NCBI RefSeq assembly: GCF_000245795.1
Contig: NZ_JH601133.1
Span: 867,169-931,168, forward strand
From: Facklamia languida CCUG 37842
Lineage (GTDB): Bacteria > Bacillota > Bacilli > Lactobacillales > Aerococcaceae
Direction of reading: 5' to 3'
Length of the DNA stretch: 64,000 nucleotides
Shown: positions 43,698-54,491 of the stretch, one piece after another
Position numbering within the stretch: the first letter of the stretch is position 1
Layout of the letters: each line of letters opens with the position of its first letter
Made by a program: the position numbers and the translations under genes
The notes under the pieces: generated by a model
What the model saw: only the letters and a program-made list of their open reading frames with translations
What the model was told of the DNA's origin: nothing
Database searches by the model: none

Positions 43698-43706
43698 TGC
43701 TATAAT
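43698..43706 (+). promoter_or_regulatory. Extended -10 promoter of metG
   Basis: TGC-TATAAT (43698-43706) lies 35 bases before the metG start; the -35 is weak. Confidence 0.6.
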
Positions 43707-43725
43707 AGGCAAGAAAAGATGATGA

Positions 43726-45759
<2,034 letters not shown>

Positions 45760-45767
45760 AATGATTG

Positions 45768-45793
45768 AGGCTAGGACCTTCCTAGCCTTTCGT
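45768..45793 (+). terminator. Short intrinsic terminator or attenuator between metG and tatD
   Basis: AGGCTAGG and CCTAGCCT pair with a 5-base loop and are followed by only three T and C/G, so termination may be partial. Confidence 0.6.
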
Positions 45794-45832
45794 CTTTGAC
45801 GAGTGACATAATAAGTGAAAGGAATGAATGCG

Positions 45833-46618
45833 ATGAAACTGTTTGATACCCATACCCACTTGAATGCAGAGTCCTTTGCGGGTCAAGAAGCAGACTATAT
45901 CCAGCGAGCTGCAGACAATGGAGTCGCCTATATGGCGGTGGTAGGTTTTGACCGGTTAACAATCCAAAAATCCTTAGAATTGAGCCAAAGGTATCGCTCA
46001 ATTATTTCAGTGGTTGGCTGTCATCCGACCGAAGCCCATCATTACGATGCAAGTTTTGAGCAGGACCTTCATCAATGGTTAGAATTGGATCGGGTTAGGA
46101 TGTTGGGCGAGATTGGATTGGATTATTATTGGGACAGTGCCCCTCGGGATGTGCAGGCCAAAGTGTTCCGCCGCCAGATTGCGATTGCCAAAGAACACGG
46201 TCTTCCTATTACAATTCATAATCGGGATGCGACTGCAGATTGCTACCAGATTCTCAAGCAAGAAGGTATTCCAGAAGCAGGCGGGATCATGCATTCTTTT
46301 GGAGAGGGGCCAGAGGAAGCCAAGAAATTTATAGACCTTGGCATGCACCTTTCTTTCAGTGGGGTCCTAACCTTTAAGAAATGTGAGGATGTCCGTGAGT
46401 CTGCCAAATTAGCTCCTGCAGATAAGCTCTTAATTGAAACAGATGCCCCCTATCTGGCACCTGTTCCCAAGCGTGGCAAGCAGAATGAGCCAGCTTATGT
46501 TCGGTATGTGGCAGAAACTTTGGCCCAAGTCCGAGAAACGAATTTGGAAGCCCTGGCTGACTTGACGACTCAGAATGCTTTTGACCTCTTTCGGTGGCAG
46601 CCTCAGGGAGTAGAATAA
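45833..46618 (+). CDS. tatD: TatD family metal-dependent hydrolase
   Basis: TIM-barrel metallo-DNase of the amidohydrolase superfamily. Metal ligands are visible in FDTHTHLN, ECGLDY-type GEIGLDYY, ITIHNRDA, MHSFGE and IETDAPYLAP. Length of 261 residues is typical. The ATG at 45833 gives the standard start MKLFDTHTHLN with AAGGAA 8-9 bases upstream; in-frame ATG at 45824 and GTG at 45815 are less likely. Lies directly before rnmV, 2 bases apart, as in Bacillus. Physiological substrate not certain; 3'-5' exonuclease activity is known in the family. Confidence 0.94.
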   Translation: MKLFDTHTHLNAESFAGQEADYIQRAADNGVAYMAVVGFDRLTIQKSLELSQRYRSIISVVGCHPTEAHHYDASFEQDLHQWLELDRVRMLGEIGLDYYWDSAPRDVQAKVFRRQIAIAKEHGLPITIHNRDATADCYQILKQEGIPEAGGIMHSFGEGPEEAKKFIDLGMHLSFSGVLTFKKCEDVRESAKLAPADKLLIETDAPYLAPVPKRGKQNEPAYVRYVAETLAQVRETNLEALADLTTQNAFDLFRWQPQGVE

Positions 46619-46620
46619 TC

Positions 46621-47199
46621 ATGACAGACAATTGCCCCTTACCACAGGAAGTGATTATTGTAGAAGGACGAGATGATACAAAGCGGTTGATTGAGACCTT
46701 TGGTCCTTCGATTAAGACGATCGAGACTAACGGTTCCGCCTTGGATCAAGCCACCATCGAACGAATTCGTCAAGCCCACCAGCAATATGGTGCGATCGTC
46801 TTTACGGACCCTGACTATGCGGGTCAGCGCCTGCGACGCAAGATCCGCCAGGCGGTACCAGATATTAAGGAGGCCCATCTCAGCCAAGCGCAAACGACTG
46901 CTCCGCAAGCGGGTCATTCTTTAGGGATTGAACATGCCAAGCCTGAGGCAATTCGTCAAGCACTCGCAAGTCTTGCGACACCGCAAGTCCAAGTCCCTGT
47001 TCAGGCCATGACGATGAAAGATTTATGGGACTTACATTTAGTCGGACATGACCAAGCTGCTTATTATCGTCAAAGGGTGGCCGACCATTTCAACCTTGGG
47101 CATTTGAATGCTAAGCAGTTGATTAACCAATGTCAGAAATATGGCATTTGCTTAAAGGAAGTTCAATTATTTATGGAGGAGGAAGGGTTCCTTGACTAG
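46621..47199 (+). CDS. rnmV: Ribonuclease M5
   Basis: Toprim-domain endonuclease that matures 5S rRNA with the help of ribosomal protein L18. The Toprim motif VIIVEGRDDTKRL at about residues 10-22 and the acidic DPDYAGQRLRRKI motif (DxD) at about 62-74 are intact. The C-terminal half contains the RNA-recognition helices, ending in EEEGFLD. Length of 192 residues. The ATG at 46621 follows the tatD stop by two bases; it overlaps rsmA by 8 bases. The in-frame open region before the ATG overlaps tatD and is rejected. Confidence 0.95.
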   Translation: MTDNCPLPQEVIIVEGRDDTKRLIETFGPSIKTIETNGSALDQATIERIRQAHQQYGAIVFTDPDYAGQRLRRKIRQAVPDIKEAHLSQAQTTAPQAGHSLGIEHAKPEAIRQALASLATPQVQVPVQAMTMKDLWDLHLVGHDQAAYYRQRVADHFNLGHLNAKQLINQCQKYGICLKEVQLFMEEEGFLD

Positions 47200-48091
47200 A
47201 TCAACATCACCGCGTTATATCTCTTTACCAAGTCGGACAGCAGAAATTATGAAAGCCTACCAGCTAGATATGAAGAAGAGCTTGGGGCAGAACTTCTTGG
47301 TGGAACCCAAAATCCTTCAGCGGATGGTTGAAGTGGCGGGCATCACTGACCAGACCACCGTCATCGAAATTGGACCAGGGATTGGTGCCTTGACTGAATT
47401 TCTAGCCCTCGAGGCTAAAAAGGTCTACAGCTTTGAAATTGACCAGCGCTTTGTCGAAATTCTCAAAGAAACTCTGGCAGATTATTCGAATGTACAAGTG
47501 GTGGGTCAGGATTTCTTAAAGGTAGACCTGCATGATGTGGTCTATCAAGACCTTCAAACAGCAGACCGACTCGTAGTGGTCGCAAATCTTCCCTACTATA
47601 TTACAACCCCCATTATCATGAAGTTGATTGAGAGCAATCTACCTTTCCAATCCCTCGTGATGCTGATGCAGAAGGAAGTTGCTGAGCGGATGACCGCTTC
47701 AGTTGGAACCAAGGCTTATAATTCATTGACCATCGCCATCCAGCGAACCCATGAAGCTAGGTTGGCCTTCACAGTCCCCCGTCAGGTCTTCATCCCAAAG
47801 CCCAATGTCGATTCGGCTGTCCTCGAGTTACGAAGAAGACCCCAAGCCTTGGTGGAAGTAGCGGATCCGATGGCCTTTCAGGCCTTTGTGCAAGCTTGCT
47901 TTACCCAACGGCGCAAGACCTTATGGAATAATCTTAAGGCGAATTATTTAAAGGGAAGGGTGACGGCAGAAGACCTCGAAGCGGGTTTAGATCAAGCTGG
48001 AATTTCAGGCCAGCGTCGGGCAGAGACTTTGACCCTAGAGGAATTTGCCCATCTCTATCATGCCTTACAGGATAAAGTTGACTCTCTCTAA
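47192..48091 (+). CDS. rsmA: 16S rRNA dimethyladenosine transferase RsmA (KsgA)
   Basis: Methylates the two adjacent adenosines at the 3' end of 16S rRNA using S-adenosylmethionine. The N-terminus KKSLGQNFLVEP, the SAM loop IEIGPGIGALTEFL and the catalytic VANLPYYIT (NLPY) motif are present, as is the C-terminal RRKTLWNNLK. Length of 299 residues is normal. The start is TTG at 47192, overlapping rnmV, with GGAGGAGGAAGG upstream; no better start occurs in frame until an ATG at 47250. Position after rnmV is conserved. Confidence 0.95.
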   Translation: MTRSTSPRYISLPSRTAEIMKAYQLDMKKSLGQNFLVEPKILQRMVEVAGITDQTTVIEIGPGIGALTEFLALEAKKVYSFEIDQRFVEILKETLADYSNVQVVGQDFLKVDLHDVVYQDLQTADRLVVVANLPYYITTPIIMKLIESNLPFQSLVMLMQKEVAERMTASVGTKAYNSLTIAIQRTHEARLAFTVPRQVFIPKPNVDSAVLELRRRPQALVEVADPMAFQAFVQACFTQRRKTLWNNLKANYLKGRVTAEDLEAGLDQAGISGQRRAETLTLEEFAHLYHALQDKVDSL

Positions 48092-48208
48092 AAGAATCAC
48101 CTCGTCAATTTGTAAAAATTCGTTTAGATCGATTCTAATCTTTTTATCAAGCGATTATTTGACCTTGATCGTGATGCTCTTTAATACACCAATTGAGATC
48201 AAAGATGG

Positions 48209-48304
48209 CAGCCCCAATGCTTAATCCAAGGAAGGTGACCAAGGCCAGGAAAAGCTTGGCTTTAGAGGAGTATCCTACTAATTAAGCATTGGGCTGATTT
48301 TTTA
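48209..48304 (+). terminator. Long stem-loop with T run between rsmA and veg
   Basis: CAGCCCCAATGCTTAAT (48209-48225) and ATTAAGCATTGGGCTG (48281-48296) pair over 16 bp with one bulged base, enclosing a 55-base loop that itself contains CCAAG/CTTGG. Six T follow. The spacing is far longer than a usual terminator; it may be a terminator with an insertion in the loop, or the core of a small structured RNA. The preceding 118 bases show no gene. Confidence 0.65.
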
Positions 48305-48447
48305 TTTGCCTCCTCATAGATCTTTTTTTAATGAAAGGGACGAGAAGACATTTTGCTTGGTGTCATAGTGAGCCTCTATCCGTTAACTTGGATATTTTTT
48401 AATAAGAGGGCAAAAAACATTTGAAACCCTTCTTATCTTATGTTAAA

Positions 48448-48476
48448 TTGATTTATTTAGGATTTTATGGTATGAT
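48448..48476 (+). promoter_or_regulatory. Promoter of veg
   Basis: TTGATT at 48448-48453 and TATGAT at 48471-48476 with 17-base spacing; transcription would begin just before the AGAGGTGATC ribosome-binding site. Confidence 0.78.
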
Positions 48477-48496
48477 GGTAGGCGAGAGGTGATCAG

Positions 48497-48724
48497 ATGC
48501 CAAAGGATCTTGTAGCCATCAAGTCCATGCTTGATGAAAGAGTTGGTGAAGAAATTATTGTGACGGTTCAAATGGGTAGGAAGAAAAAGCGTGAACGTCG
48601 CGGGACGCTCGCTGAGACCTACCGGTCGATCTTTGTGGTGGATTTAAAGGAAGAAGATAATATTGATCGCATTTCTTTTTCTTATCGCGATGTCTTAACA
48701 AACTCAGTTGAAATTGAATTCTAA
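48497..48724 (+). CDS. veg: Veg protein, biofilm-related regulator
   Basis: Small SH3-like beta-barrel protein that in Bacillus promotes biofilm matrix gene expression. The 75-residue product shows the conserved core RKKKRERRGTLAETYRSIFVVDL and the ending RISFSYRDVLTNSVEI. GAGAGGTGAT at 48484-48493 precedes the ATG. Its position after rsmA is conserved in Firmicutes. Strong promoter upstream, in keeping with the name (vegetative). Confidence 0.92.
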   Translation: MPKDLVAIKSMLDERVGEEIIVTVQMGRKKKRERRGTLAETYRSIFVVDLKEEDNIDRISFSYRDVLTNSVEIEF

Positions 48725-48854
48725 CAATTAAATCATTCGATTATGAACTCTTTGCGTTAAAGGTCGCTTCTTTTGATGCAAGGAGTTTTTGGTGTTGCAG
48801 TGAAGAATTCAGACAGTTAAAATTACCTAGATATTTCAGAAAGAGGCGAATGAA

Positions 48855-49424
48855 GTGAAAGCAATTGTTGGACTTGGAAATCCTGGAGAAAAATATCAAG
48901 GAACACGCCACAATGTGGGCTTTGAAGTGGTTGACCAATTACTCTCAGACCAAAAGATTCAAATGACGAATCAGAAGTTTCAGGCGGATACGGCGATCTG
49001 GCATACCCAGGGTGAACGGGTTCTCCTGGTCAAACCTTTTACCTATATGAATGCTTCTGGACAAGCAGTTCTTCCCCTCATGTCTTATTATGGGGTGGCG
49101 AGTGAGGACTTGGTGGTTGTCTATGATGACTTGGATTTAATTCCTGGCCGTTTACGCTTGAGATTAAAAGGATCCGCTGGTGGACATAATGGGATGAAGA
49201 GTATCATCGAGTTACTTGGGACACAGGACTTTAAACGGATCCGGGTTGGCATTGGCCGTCCTCAAGGGGGATGGAAGGTTCGCGACCATGTGTTAGCTCC
49301 TTTTGACCGAGATAGTCAGCCCTTGGTCGATGACGCAGTTGGACGGGCGAGTCAAGCCCTTCAAGCTTGGGTGGCCGGCCAGCCCTTCGAAGCGCTCATG
49401 CAAGTGTACAATCAAAAGGACTAA
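48855..49424 (+). CDS. pth: Peptidyl-tRNA hydrolase
   Basis: Releases tRNA from prematurely dissociated peptidyl-tRNA. The signature MKAIVGLGNPGEKYQGTRHNVGF with the catalytic His (HN) at residue 20, KPFTYMNASGQAV, VYDDLDL and GSAGGHNGMKSI are all present. Length of 189 residues. Start is GTG at 48855 with AGAGG 8 bases upstream. The 130 bases between veg and pth hold no other feature. It begins the pth-mfd-rqcP-divIC-yabR-tilS-hpt-ftsH string conserved near the origin in Firmicutes. Confidence 0.95.
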   Translation: MKAIVGLGNPGEKYQGTRHNVGFEVVDQLLSDQKIQMTNQKFQADTAIWHTQGERVLLVKPFTYMNASGQAVLPLMSYYGVASEDLVVVYDDLDLIPGRLRLRLKGSAGGHNGMKSIIELLGTQDFKRIRVGIGRPQGGWKVRDHVLAPFDRDSQPLVDDAVGRASQALQAWVAGQPFEALMQVYNQKD

Positions 49425-49466
49425 TACGTAAGAAGATGGATTATGATGGGGAGTGAAGGAGCGGTC

Positions 49467-52400
49467 ATGTTAGATCAATTATTTACACAAGCTTTTGACC
49501 AAGGGGTCCAATCGATTTGTCAAGGCCAGCAGGAGTCCAACTTACCGCACCTGGTGACTGGGCTTGATAGTAGTGCCCGGGCTATCTTTATTGCTAAGCT
49601 CTACCGAGAACAACCGGGTCAGATGGTGGTGATTGAACCGAATGCTGGTCAATCCAGTCAATTAATTGAGGACTTAAATTACTTGTTGCCAGAAGTAACG
49701 GTCCTCTCTTTCCCAGCTGAGGAGAGCCTGGCCTTGGAATATACCACCCAGTCGCTTGAAGGTGTGGCCCAGCGGGTTGAGACACTCCAGGCTTTAATCA
49801 ATCAAGAGCCTGTGATTGTTGTCAGTGGGGTAGCTGGCCTTAGAAGACGGCTGACCCCGACTGAGGATTGGTTAGCCAGCCAGATCCGGTTGGAATTGGG
49901 GATTGAGATGGAGCGTGACCAATTAGAGACAGCTCTGTTTCAGCTAGGCTATCAAAGAGAATCTATGGTCAAGTCCCCTGGTGAATTCTCAGTCCGAGGG
50001 GCGATTGTTGACTATTACCCTTTAAATAGTGAACACCCCATTCGCTTGGACTTTTTTGATACGGAACTTGACTCGATTCGTTATTTTGATGCGGAATCGC
50101 AGACATCCATTGCTAACTTGTCCAATGTTGTCATAGAACCAGCCAAGGACCTGCTCTTTCATCCTGAGCAACAATTATCGATTCAAAAGATTTTGCAGCA
50201 TGAATTAAAGCAAGCCATTAAGAAGATTAAGGAACCGGAACTGGCTCAAAAATTAACCGACCAGATGACCCAACAGATCGAAGATTTAACTAAGGGGCAA
50301 CCATTAAAATATGCCTCAGCTTTTCTATCTTATTATGATCGTGAAGGGACCTCTATCCTGGATTATCTGCGTCCAGGAGGGACCTTAGTGGTCAATGAGT
50401 TTGACAAGGTCCACCAGCTTGAATTGGAGATGGTTGAAAGTAATCAATTTTGGTTGGAGCAGGAAACAGCCAAGGGGTATTTATTCCCCCACCAGTTGAT
50501 CAAGATGTCTGCCTTTGACTTGATCAAGTCTTACCAGGGACATCTGGTTTATTTTGCCTTGATCCAGAAGGGTTTAGCTAAGACCAGTCTAGCAGGTATT
50601 CACTCTTATCAATATCGGTCCATGAACCCCTTCTTCAATCAAATGCCCTTGGTCAAGACCGAAATGGATCATTGGCTCCGTCAAGGTCAAAAGATCCAAG
50701 TGCTGGTTGAATCGAAACAACGGGCAGACAAGGTGCGTGCAATCTTTAGTGACCACCAGATCCAGCCAACCCACTTCCAGGAATCTGAGCCTTATGAAGG
50801 GGCGGTCAACCTCTTGGTTGGGAATCTAAGCCAAGGATTTGAATTGCCGCTTGATCACTGGGTGGTCCTCACTGAGAAAGAACTCTTTAACCGGATGAAG
50901 AAGCGTACCATTAAGCAGCAAAAGCTGACCAATGCGGAGCGGATTAAGTCGTACAATGACCTAGAAGTGGGCGACTTTGTGGTCCATGTTAATCATGGGA
51001 TCGGTCGCTATACAGGGGTTGAGACCATGGAGATCGGTGGGGTTCACCGAGACCTTTTAACGATCGAGTATCAGAATAATGCGCGTGTCATGGTGCCGGT
51101 CGACCAGTTACATCTGCTGCAGAAGTATGTCGCTTCAGGAGAGGCCAAGACTCCGCGTGTCCATAAGCTTGGAGGCACGGAATGGTCTAAGACGAAGCAG
51201 AAGGTCTCAAGCAAGATCGAAGATATTGCAGATGAGTTGATTGCCTTATATGCTCAACGTGAACAAGAAAAAGGCTATGCCTTCGACAAAGACACTCCCG
51301 AACAAGCTGAATTTGAAGCGGCCTTTCCTTATGTTGAGACGCCTGACCAGTTGCAATCGACGCAAGAAATTAAGCATGACATGGAAAGAGACCGGCCGAT
51401 GGACCGACTTTTAATCGGAGATGTTGGTTATGGGAAGACGGAAGTGGCGATGCGGGCGATCTTTAAGGCGGTGATTGAAGGCAAGCAAGCGGCCTTTCTC
51501 GTCCCGACAACTATTTTGGCTCAACAACATTATCATAGCTTATTGGAACGTTTCTCAGATTATCCCTTCGAGATTCGGATGCTAAGTCGTTTTGTTTCGA
51601 AGGCTGACCAGCAGCAGACTATCAAAGACTTGAAAATAGGAGCCTGTCAGATCGTAGTGGGAACACATCGTCTGCTCTCGCAAGATGTGGACTTTTTGGA
51701 CTTAGGTCTTTTGATTGTGGATGAAGAGCAGCGTTTCGGAGTGAAGCATAAGGAGCGTTTGAAGCAATTGCGGTCACAAGTCGATGTCTTAACCCTAACC
51801 GCTACTCCTATTCCTCGAACTTTACATATGTCAATGATTGGCGTTCGCGACCTATCGGTCATCGAAACCCCGCCGAGCAACCGGTATCCCGTTCAGACTT
51901 ATGTCATGGAGCGTAATGATGGCGCCATTAAATCCGCCATTGAGCGGGAAATGGCTCGAGGAGGGCAATGCTTCTATCTCTATAATCGTGTTGCCACGAT
52001 TTATCAAAGGGCGCAAGCGATTCAAGACTTGGTTCCTCAGGCTAGAGTAGCTGTTGCACATGGCCAGATGAGCGAAGTGGAATTGGAGAATATTTTGTAT
52101 GATTTCATCCAGGGAGAATATGATGTCTTGGTCACTACGACGATCATCGAGACAGGGGTTGATATTCCGAATGCTAATACCCTCTTTATCGATCATGCAG
52201 ACCGTATGGGACTTTCAACCCTCTATCAATTAAGAGGTCGAGTCGGGCGAACGAATCGAATTGCTTTTGCCTATTTGATGTATGATCCAATGAAGCAGTT
52301 GAGTGAAATCAGCGAGAAGCGGCTGAATGCGATTCGTGAATTTACTGAATTAGGTTCGGGCTTTAAGATTGCCATGCGCGATTTATCCATTCGTGGAGCG

Positions 52401-53048
52401 GGCAATTTGCTTGGAGCCCAGCAGTCAGGCTTTATTGACTCGGTTGGTTTCGATCTTTATTCGCAAATGCTGAAAGAAGCGGTAGACCGCAAGCAAAATA
52501 AAGAGGGAACGGGTCTTGGGACTCGAACAGTTGAGACGGAGATCGACCTGGGTATTGATGCTTATTTGCCAGCCAGCTATATTCAAGATGAGCGGCAAAA
52601 GATTGCTGCCTATAAGGCCATTCAACAGATCAATGATGCTGGTTCTCACCGCGATATGCAAGATCAGTTGATTGACCGTTATGGGGAGTATCCTGATCCC
52701 GTTGCGGACCTACTAGATATTGCCCTATTACAATCCTTGGCTAGCCAGATTGGTATTCTTCAGATTAAAAGGCGACACCAGTCGGTGGTGGTCACCTTTG
52801 AGGGAGGGACTAGCCAGGTCCTCTATGGTCCAAGGGTCTTTCAAGCCCTAGAAGGGGTTCAAGCCAAGGCTAAGGTGCGTCAACACCAGCAAGTCTTAAC
52901 GGTTGACTTGTTGGTTCAGGGGTTAGCCAGTGATCAAATAATCAGTTTGTTATTAAAATTCACCCAACAAGCCCAGGCTGTTCTCAATGATTATCAGCAG
53001 AAGGAAACTGGGCTTAAAGAGACATTTACCAACCAGAAAGAGGAGTGA
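49467..53048 (+). CDS. mfd: Transcription-repair coupling factor Mfd
   Basis: ATP-dependent DNA translocase that removes stalled RNA polymerase and recruits UvrA. From N to C: UvrB-like module (about residues 1-350), RNA polymerase-interacting domain (about 490-560, [20 protein letters not shown]), RecG-like helicase domains with Walker [12 protein letters not shown] (about 652-662) and DEEQRFG as the DExx motif, and the C-terminal TRCF domain. Length of 1193 residues is normal. The ATG at 49467 lies 5 bases after AAGGAG; upstream ATGs at 49443/49446 overlap that site. Works with the UvrA encoded in this window. The S4-domain gene follows 4 bases after. Confidence 0.96.
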   Translation: MLDQLFTQAFDQGVQSICQGQQESNLPHLVTGLDSSARAIFIAKLYREQPGQMVVIEPNAGQSSQLIEDLNYLLPEVTVLSFPAEESLALEYTTQSLEGVAQRVETLQALINQEPVIVVSGVAGLRRRLTPTEDWLASQIRLELGIEMERDQLETALFQLGYQRESMVKSPGEFSVRGAIVDYYPLNSEHPIRLDFFDTELDSIRYFDAESQTSIANLSNVVIEPAKDLLFHPEQQLSIQKILQHELKQAIKKIKEPELAQKLTDQMTQQIEDLTKGQPLKYASAFLSYYDREGTSILDYLRPGGTLVVNEFDKVHQLELEMVESNQFWLEQETAKGYLFPHQLIKMSAFDLIKSYQGHLVYFALIQKGLAKTSLAGIHSYQYRSMNPFFNQMPLVKTEMDHWLRQGQKIQVLVESKQRADKVRAIFSDHQIQPTHFQESEPYEGAVNLLVGNLSQGFELPLDHWVVLTEKELFNRMKKRTIKQQKLTNAERIKSYNDLEVGDFVVHVNHGIGRYTGVETMEIGGVHRDLLTIEYQNNARVMVPVDQLHLLQKYVASGEAKTPRVHKLGGTEWSKTKQKVSSKIEDIADELIALYAQREQEKGYAFDKDTPEQAEFEAAFPYVETPDQLQSTQEIKHDMERDRPMDRLLIGDVGYGKTEVAMRAIFKAVIEGKQAAFLVPTTILAQQHYHSLLERFSDYPFEIRMLSRFVSKADQQQTIKDLKIGACQIVVGTHRLLSQDVDFLDLGLLIVDEEQRFGVKHKERLKQLRSQVDVLTLTATPIPRTLHMSMIGVRDLSVIETPPSNRYPVQTYVMERNDGAIKSAIEREMARGGQCFYLYNRVATIYQRAQAIQDLVPQARVAVAHGQMSEVELENILYDFIQGEYDVLVTTTIIETGVDIPNANTLFIDHADRMGLSTLYQLRGRVGRTNRIAFAYLMYDPMKQLSEISEKRLNAIREFTELGSGFKIAMRDLSIRGAGNLLGAQQSGFIDSVGFDLYSQMLKEAVDRKQNKEGTGLGTRTVETEIDLGIDAYLPASYIQDERQKIAAYKAIQQINDAGSHRDMQDQLIDRYGEYPDPVADLLDIALLQSLASQIGILQIKRRHQSVVVTFEGGTSQVLYGPRVFQALEGVQAKAKVRQHQQVLTVDLLVQGLASDQIISLLLKFTQQAQAVLNDYQQKETGLKETFTNQKEE

Positions 53049-53052
53049 AGGT

Positions 53053-53313
53053 ATGCGATTAGATAAATTTTTGAAGGTATCACGTATTATTAAGCGACGG
53101 ACAGTAGCAAAGGATGTGGCAGACCAGGGACGGATTATGGTCAATGATCGACCGGCTAAATCATCTACTAATATACAAGTGGGCGACCAAGTCGCGATCC
53201 GCTTTGGTAATCGTTTATTAAAGGTCGAAGTGATGCACTTGCAAGATTCAACTAAGAAGGAAGATGCGAGTGACATGTATCGTGTCATAAGTGAAGACCT
53301 GATCGAAGAATAA
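53053..53313 (+). CDS. rqcP: S4-domain RNA-binding protein RqcP (YabO/Hsp15-like)
   Basis: Ribosome-quality-control factor that with RqcH helps to elongate C-terminal alanine tails on stalled nascent chains. The 86-residue product is essentially one S4 domain: [20 protein letters not shown], then [27 protein letters not shown]. It starts 4 bases after the mfd stop, with AGGAGTGAAGG as ribosome-binding site. The longer frame upstream overlaps mfd and is rejected. The mfd-rqcP-divIC order is conserved. Confidence 0.93.
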   Translation: MRLDKFLKVSRIIKRRTVAKDVADQGRIMVNDRPAKSSTNIQVGDQVAIRFGNRLLKVEVMHLQDSTKKEDASDMYRVISEDLIEE

Positions 53314-53390
53314 TTGGGACCGGGTTGATTTTAACCGTGCATTCTGATCAAATTACTGCTATACTCAGAAATGAGAGAGTGGTGATAAAA

Positions 53391-53849
53391 ATGAAGCGAT
53401 ATCAGAAAAGTGCGGTCAATCGACCCAAGGTTGTTCCCTTTGAAACGCACAGTTCCAACCATAAGAACCAGCCTATCCAACCGGTTTCCAAGAACCAACC
53501 ACGACTTGTTCACTTAAAGCGTGGACGTCTTTTTATGTTGGTAGCTTGCATCATGATTGGGCTGAGTTTGTGGTCCTTACTTCAAACCTTTCAGCGTCAC
53601 CAGAAGGCAGAAGAGGCCCTGGCCCAAACGGAAGCCACTCTACACCTGACCCAGGACCAGTTCCAACAAGTGAAGGCTGAACATGAGCGTTCACAGGATC
53701 CGGACTATTTGGCCAAGCTTGCAAGAAGGGATTATTATTATAGTAAAGACGGAGAACTGATTTTTGATATTCGCGATGAAGGGGAAGAAATTGACCACCA
53801 GGTATTTCAAGACCAAGACCAGGCATCACTCGAACAATTAAATGAATAG
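53391..53849 (+). CDS. divIC: Cell division protein DivIC / FtsB-like septum initiator
   Basis: Bitopic membrane protein of the divisome, partner of FtsL and DivIB. A basic cytoplasmic N-terminus of about 50 residues is followed by one membrane segment (about 51-70, RLFMLVACIMIGLSLWSLLQ), a coiled coil (about 72-108) and the conserved DPDYLAKLARRDYYYSKDGELIF motif. Length of 152 residues is normal. The ATG at 53391 has only a weak ribosome-binding site (GAGTGGTGAT); the upstream frame to 53325 looks non-coding. Position between rqcP and the S1-domain gene is standard. Confidence 0.92.
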   Translation: MKRYQKSAVNRPKVVPFETHSSNHKNQPIQPVSKNQPRLVHLKRGRLFMLVACIMIGLSLWSLLQTFQRHQKAEEALAQTEATLHLTQDQFQQVKAEHERSQDPDYLAKLARRDYYYSKDGELIFDIRDEGEEIDHQVFQDQDQASLEQLNE

Positions 53850-53878
53850 GTAAAGATAATAGGAGGAATTGGAAGTAT

Positions 53879-54406
53879 ATGGCCATTGAAGTTGGGCAGA
53901 AGGTGACTGGTAAGGTCACAGGAATTAAGAATTTTGGTGCATTTGTAGCACTGGAGGATAACCAATCTGGACTGATTCATATTAGTGAGATTTCAAACGA
54001 CTATATTAATGACATTAATGATGTCCTCAGCATGGGGGAAGAGGTCACAGTGAAGGTGGTCTCTGTAGGAGAAGATGGCAAGATTGGACTTTCATTGCGC
54101 CAAGCTCAAGAAGGTTTCAAGGGGTCAGCAAGCGGTGAAGGTAAGAACTTTGAAGGTAAGCGTCGCCATAATGACCGGCGTCCGCGCAATTTCCACAATG
54201 AACACCCGACTGTCTCCCATGGGACGGATCGCGAAGGAGCAGGCTCACGCCCAAACCAAAATGTGACAGGCCGCTATGCTCAAAAGAGTAATGATGATTT
54301 TGATCAGTTGATGAGTAATTTCCTGAAGGATTCAGAAGATCGCTTGTCTTCTTTAAGACGGAATACCGAAGGAAAGCGTGGGGGCCGCGGAGGCCGTCGC
54401 AGTTAA
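53879..54406 (+). CDS. S1 RNA-binding domain protein (YabR-like)
   Basis: One N-terminal S1 domain (residues 1-75: VGQKVTGKVTGIKNFGAFVA ... GLIHISEI ... VKVVSVGEDGKIGLSLRQA) is followed by a basic, Arg/Gly/Asn-rich disordered tail ending in KRGGRGGRRS, likely an unspecific RNA contact. The 175-residue length is longer than Bacillus YabR (about 128) owing to that tail. AGGAGG at 53861-53866 and GGAAG at 53871-53875 precede the ATG. General RNA-binding function is likely; the specific role is unknown. Terminator follows. Confidence 0.88.
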   Translation: MAIEVGQKVTGKVTGIKNFGAFVALEDNQSGLIHISEISNDYINDINDVLSMGEEVTVKVVSVGEDGKIGLSLRQAQEGFKGSASGEGKNFEGKRRHNDRRPRNFHNEHPTVSHGTDREGAGSRPNQNVTGRYAQKSNDDFDQLMSNFLKDSEDRLSSLRRNTEGKRGGRGGRRS

Positions 54407-54426
54407 TTATTCAAGGACCCTTAGGG

Positions 54427-54473
54427 CTGCAATCATATGCTTGTGTTTGGCATGGATTGCAGTCTCTTTTACT
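54427..54473 (+). terminator. Intrinsic terminator between yabR and tilS
   Basis: GCTGCAATCAT pairs with ATGGATTGCAGT around a 13-base loop, followed by CTCTTTT. The stem has mismatches, so read-through into tilS is likely. Confidence 0.7.
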
Positions 54474-54491
54474 TGAGAGGAGTTGAGGAAG

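Noticed and set aside
48210-48345. Short hydrophobic minus-strand peptide between rsmA and veg, like a type I toxin
   Set aside because: The frame lacks ATG, GTG or TTG before the hydrophobic part and has no ribosome-binding site; kept only as an idea within the stem-loop finding.
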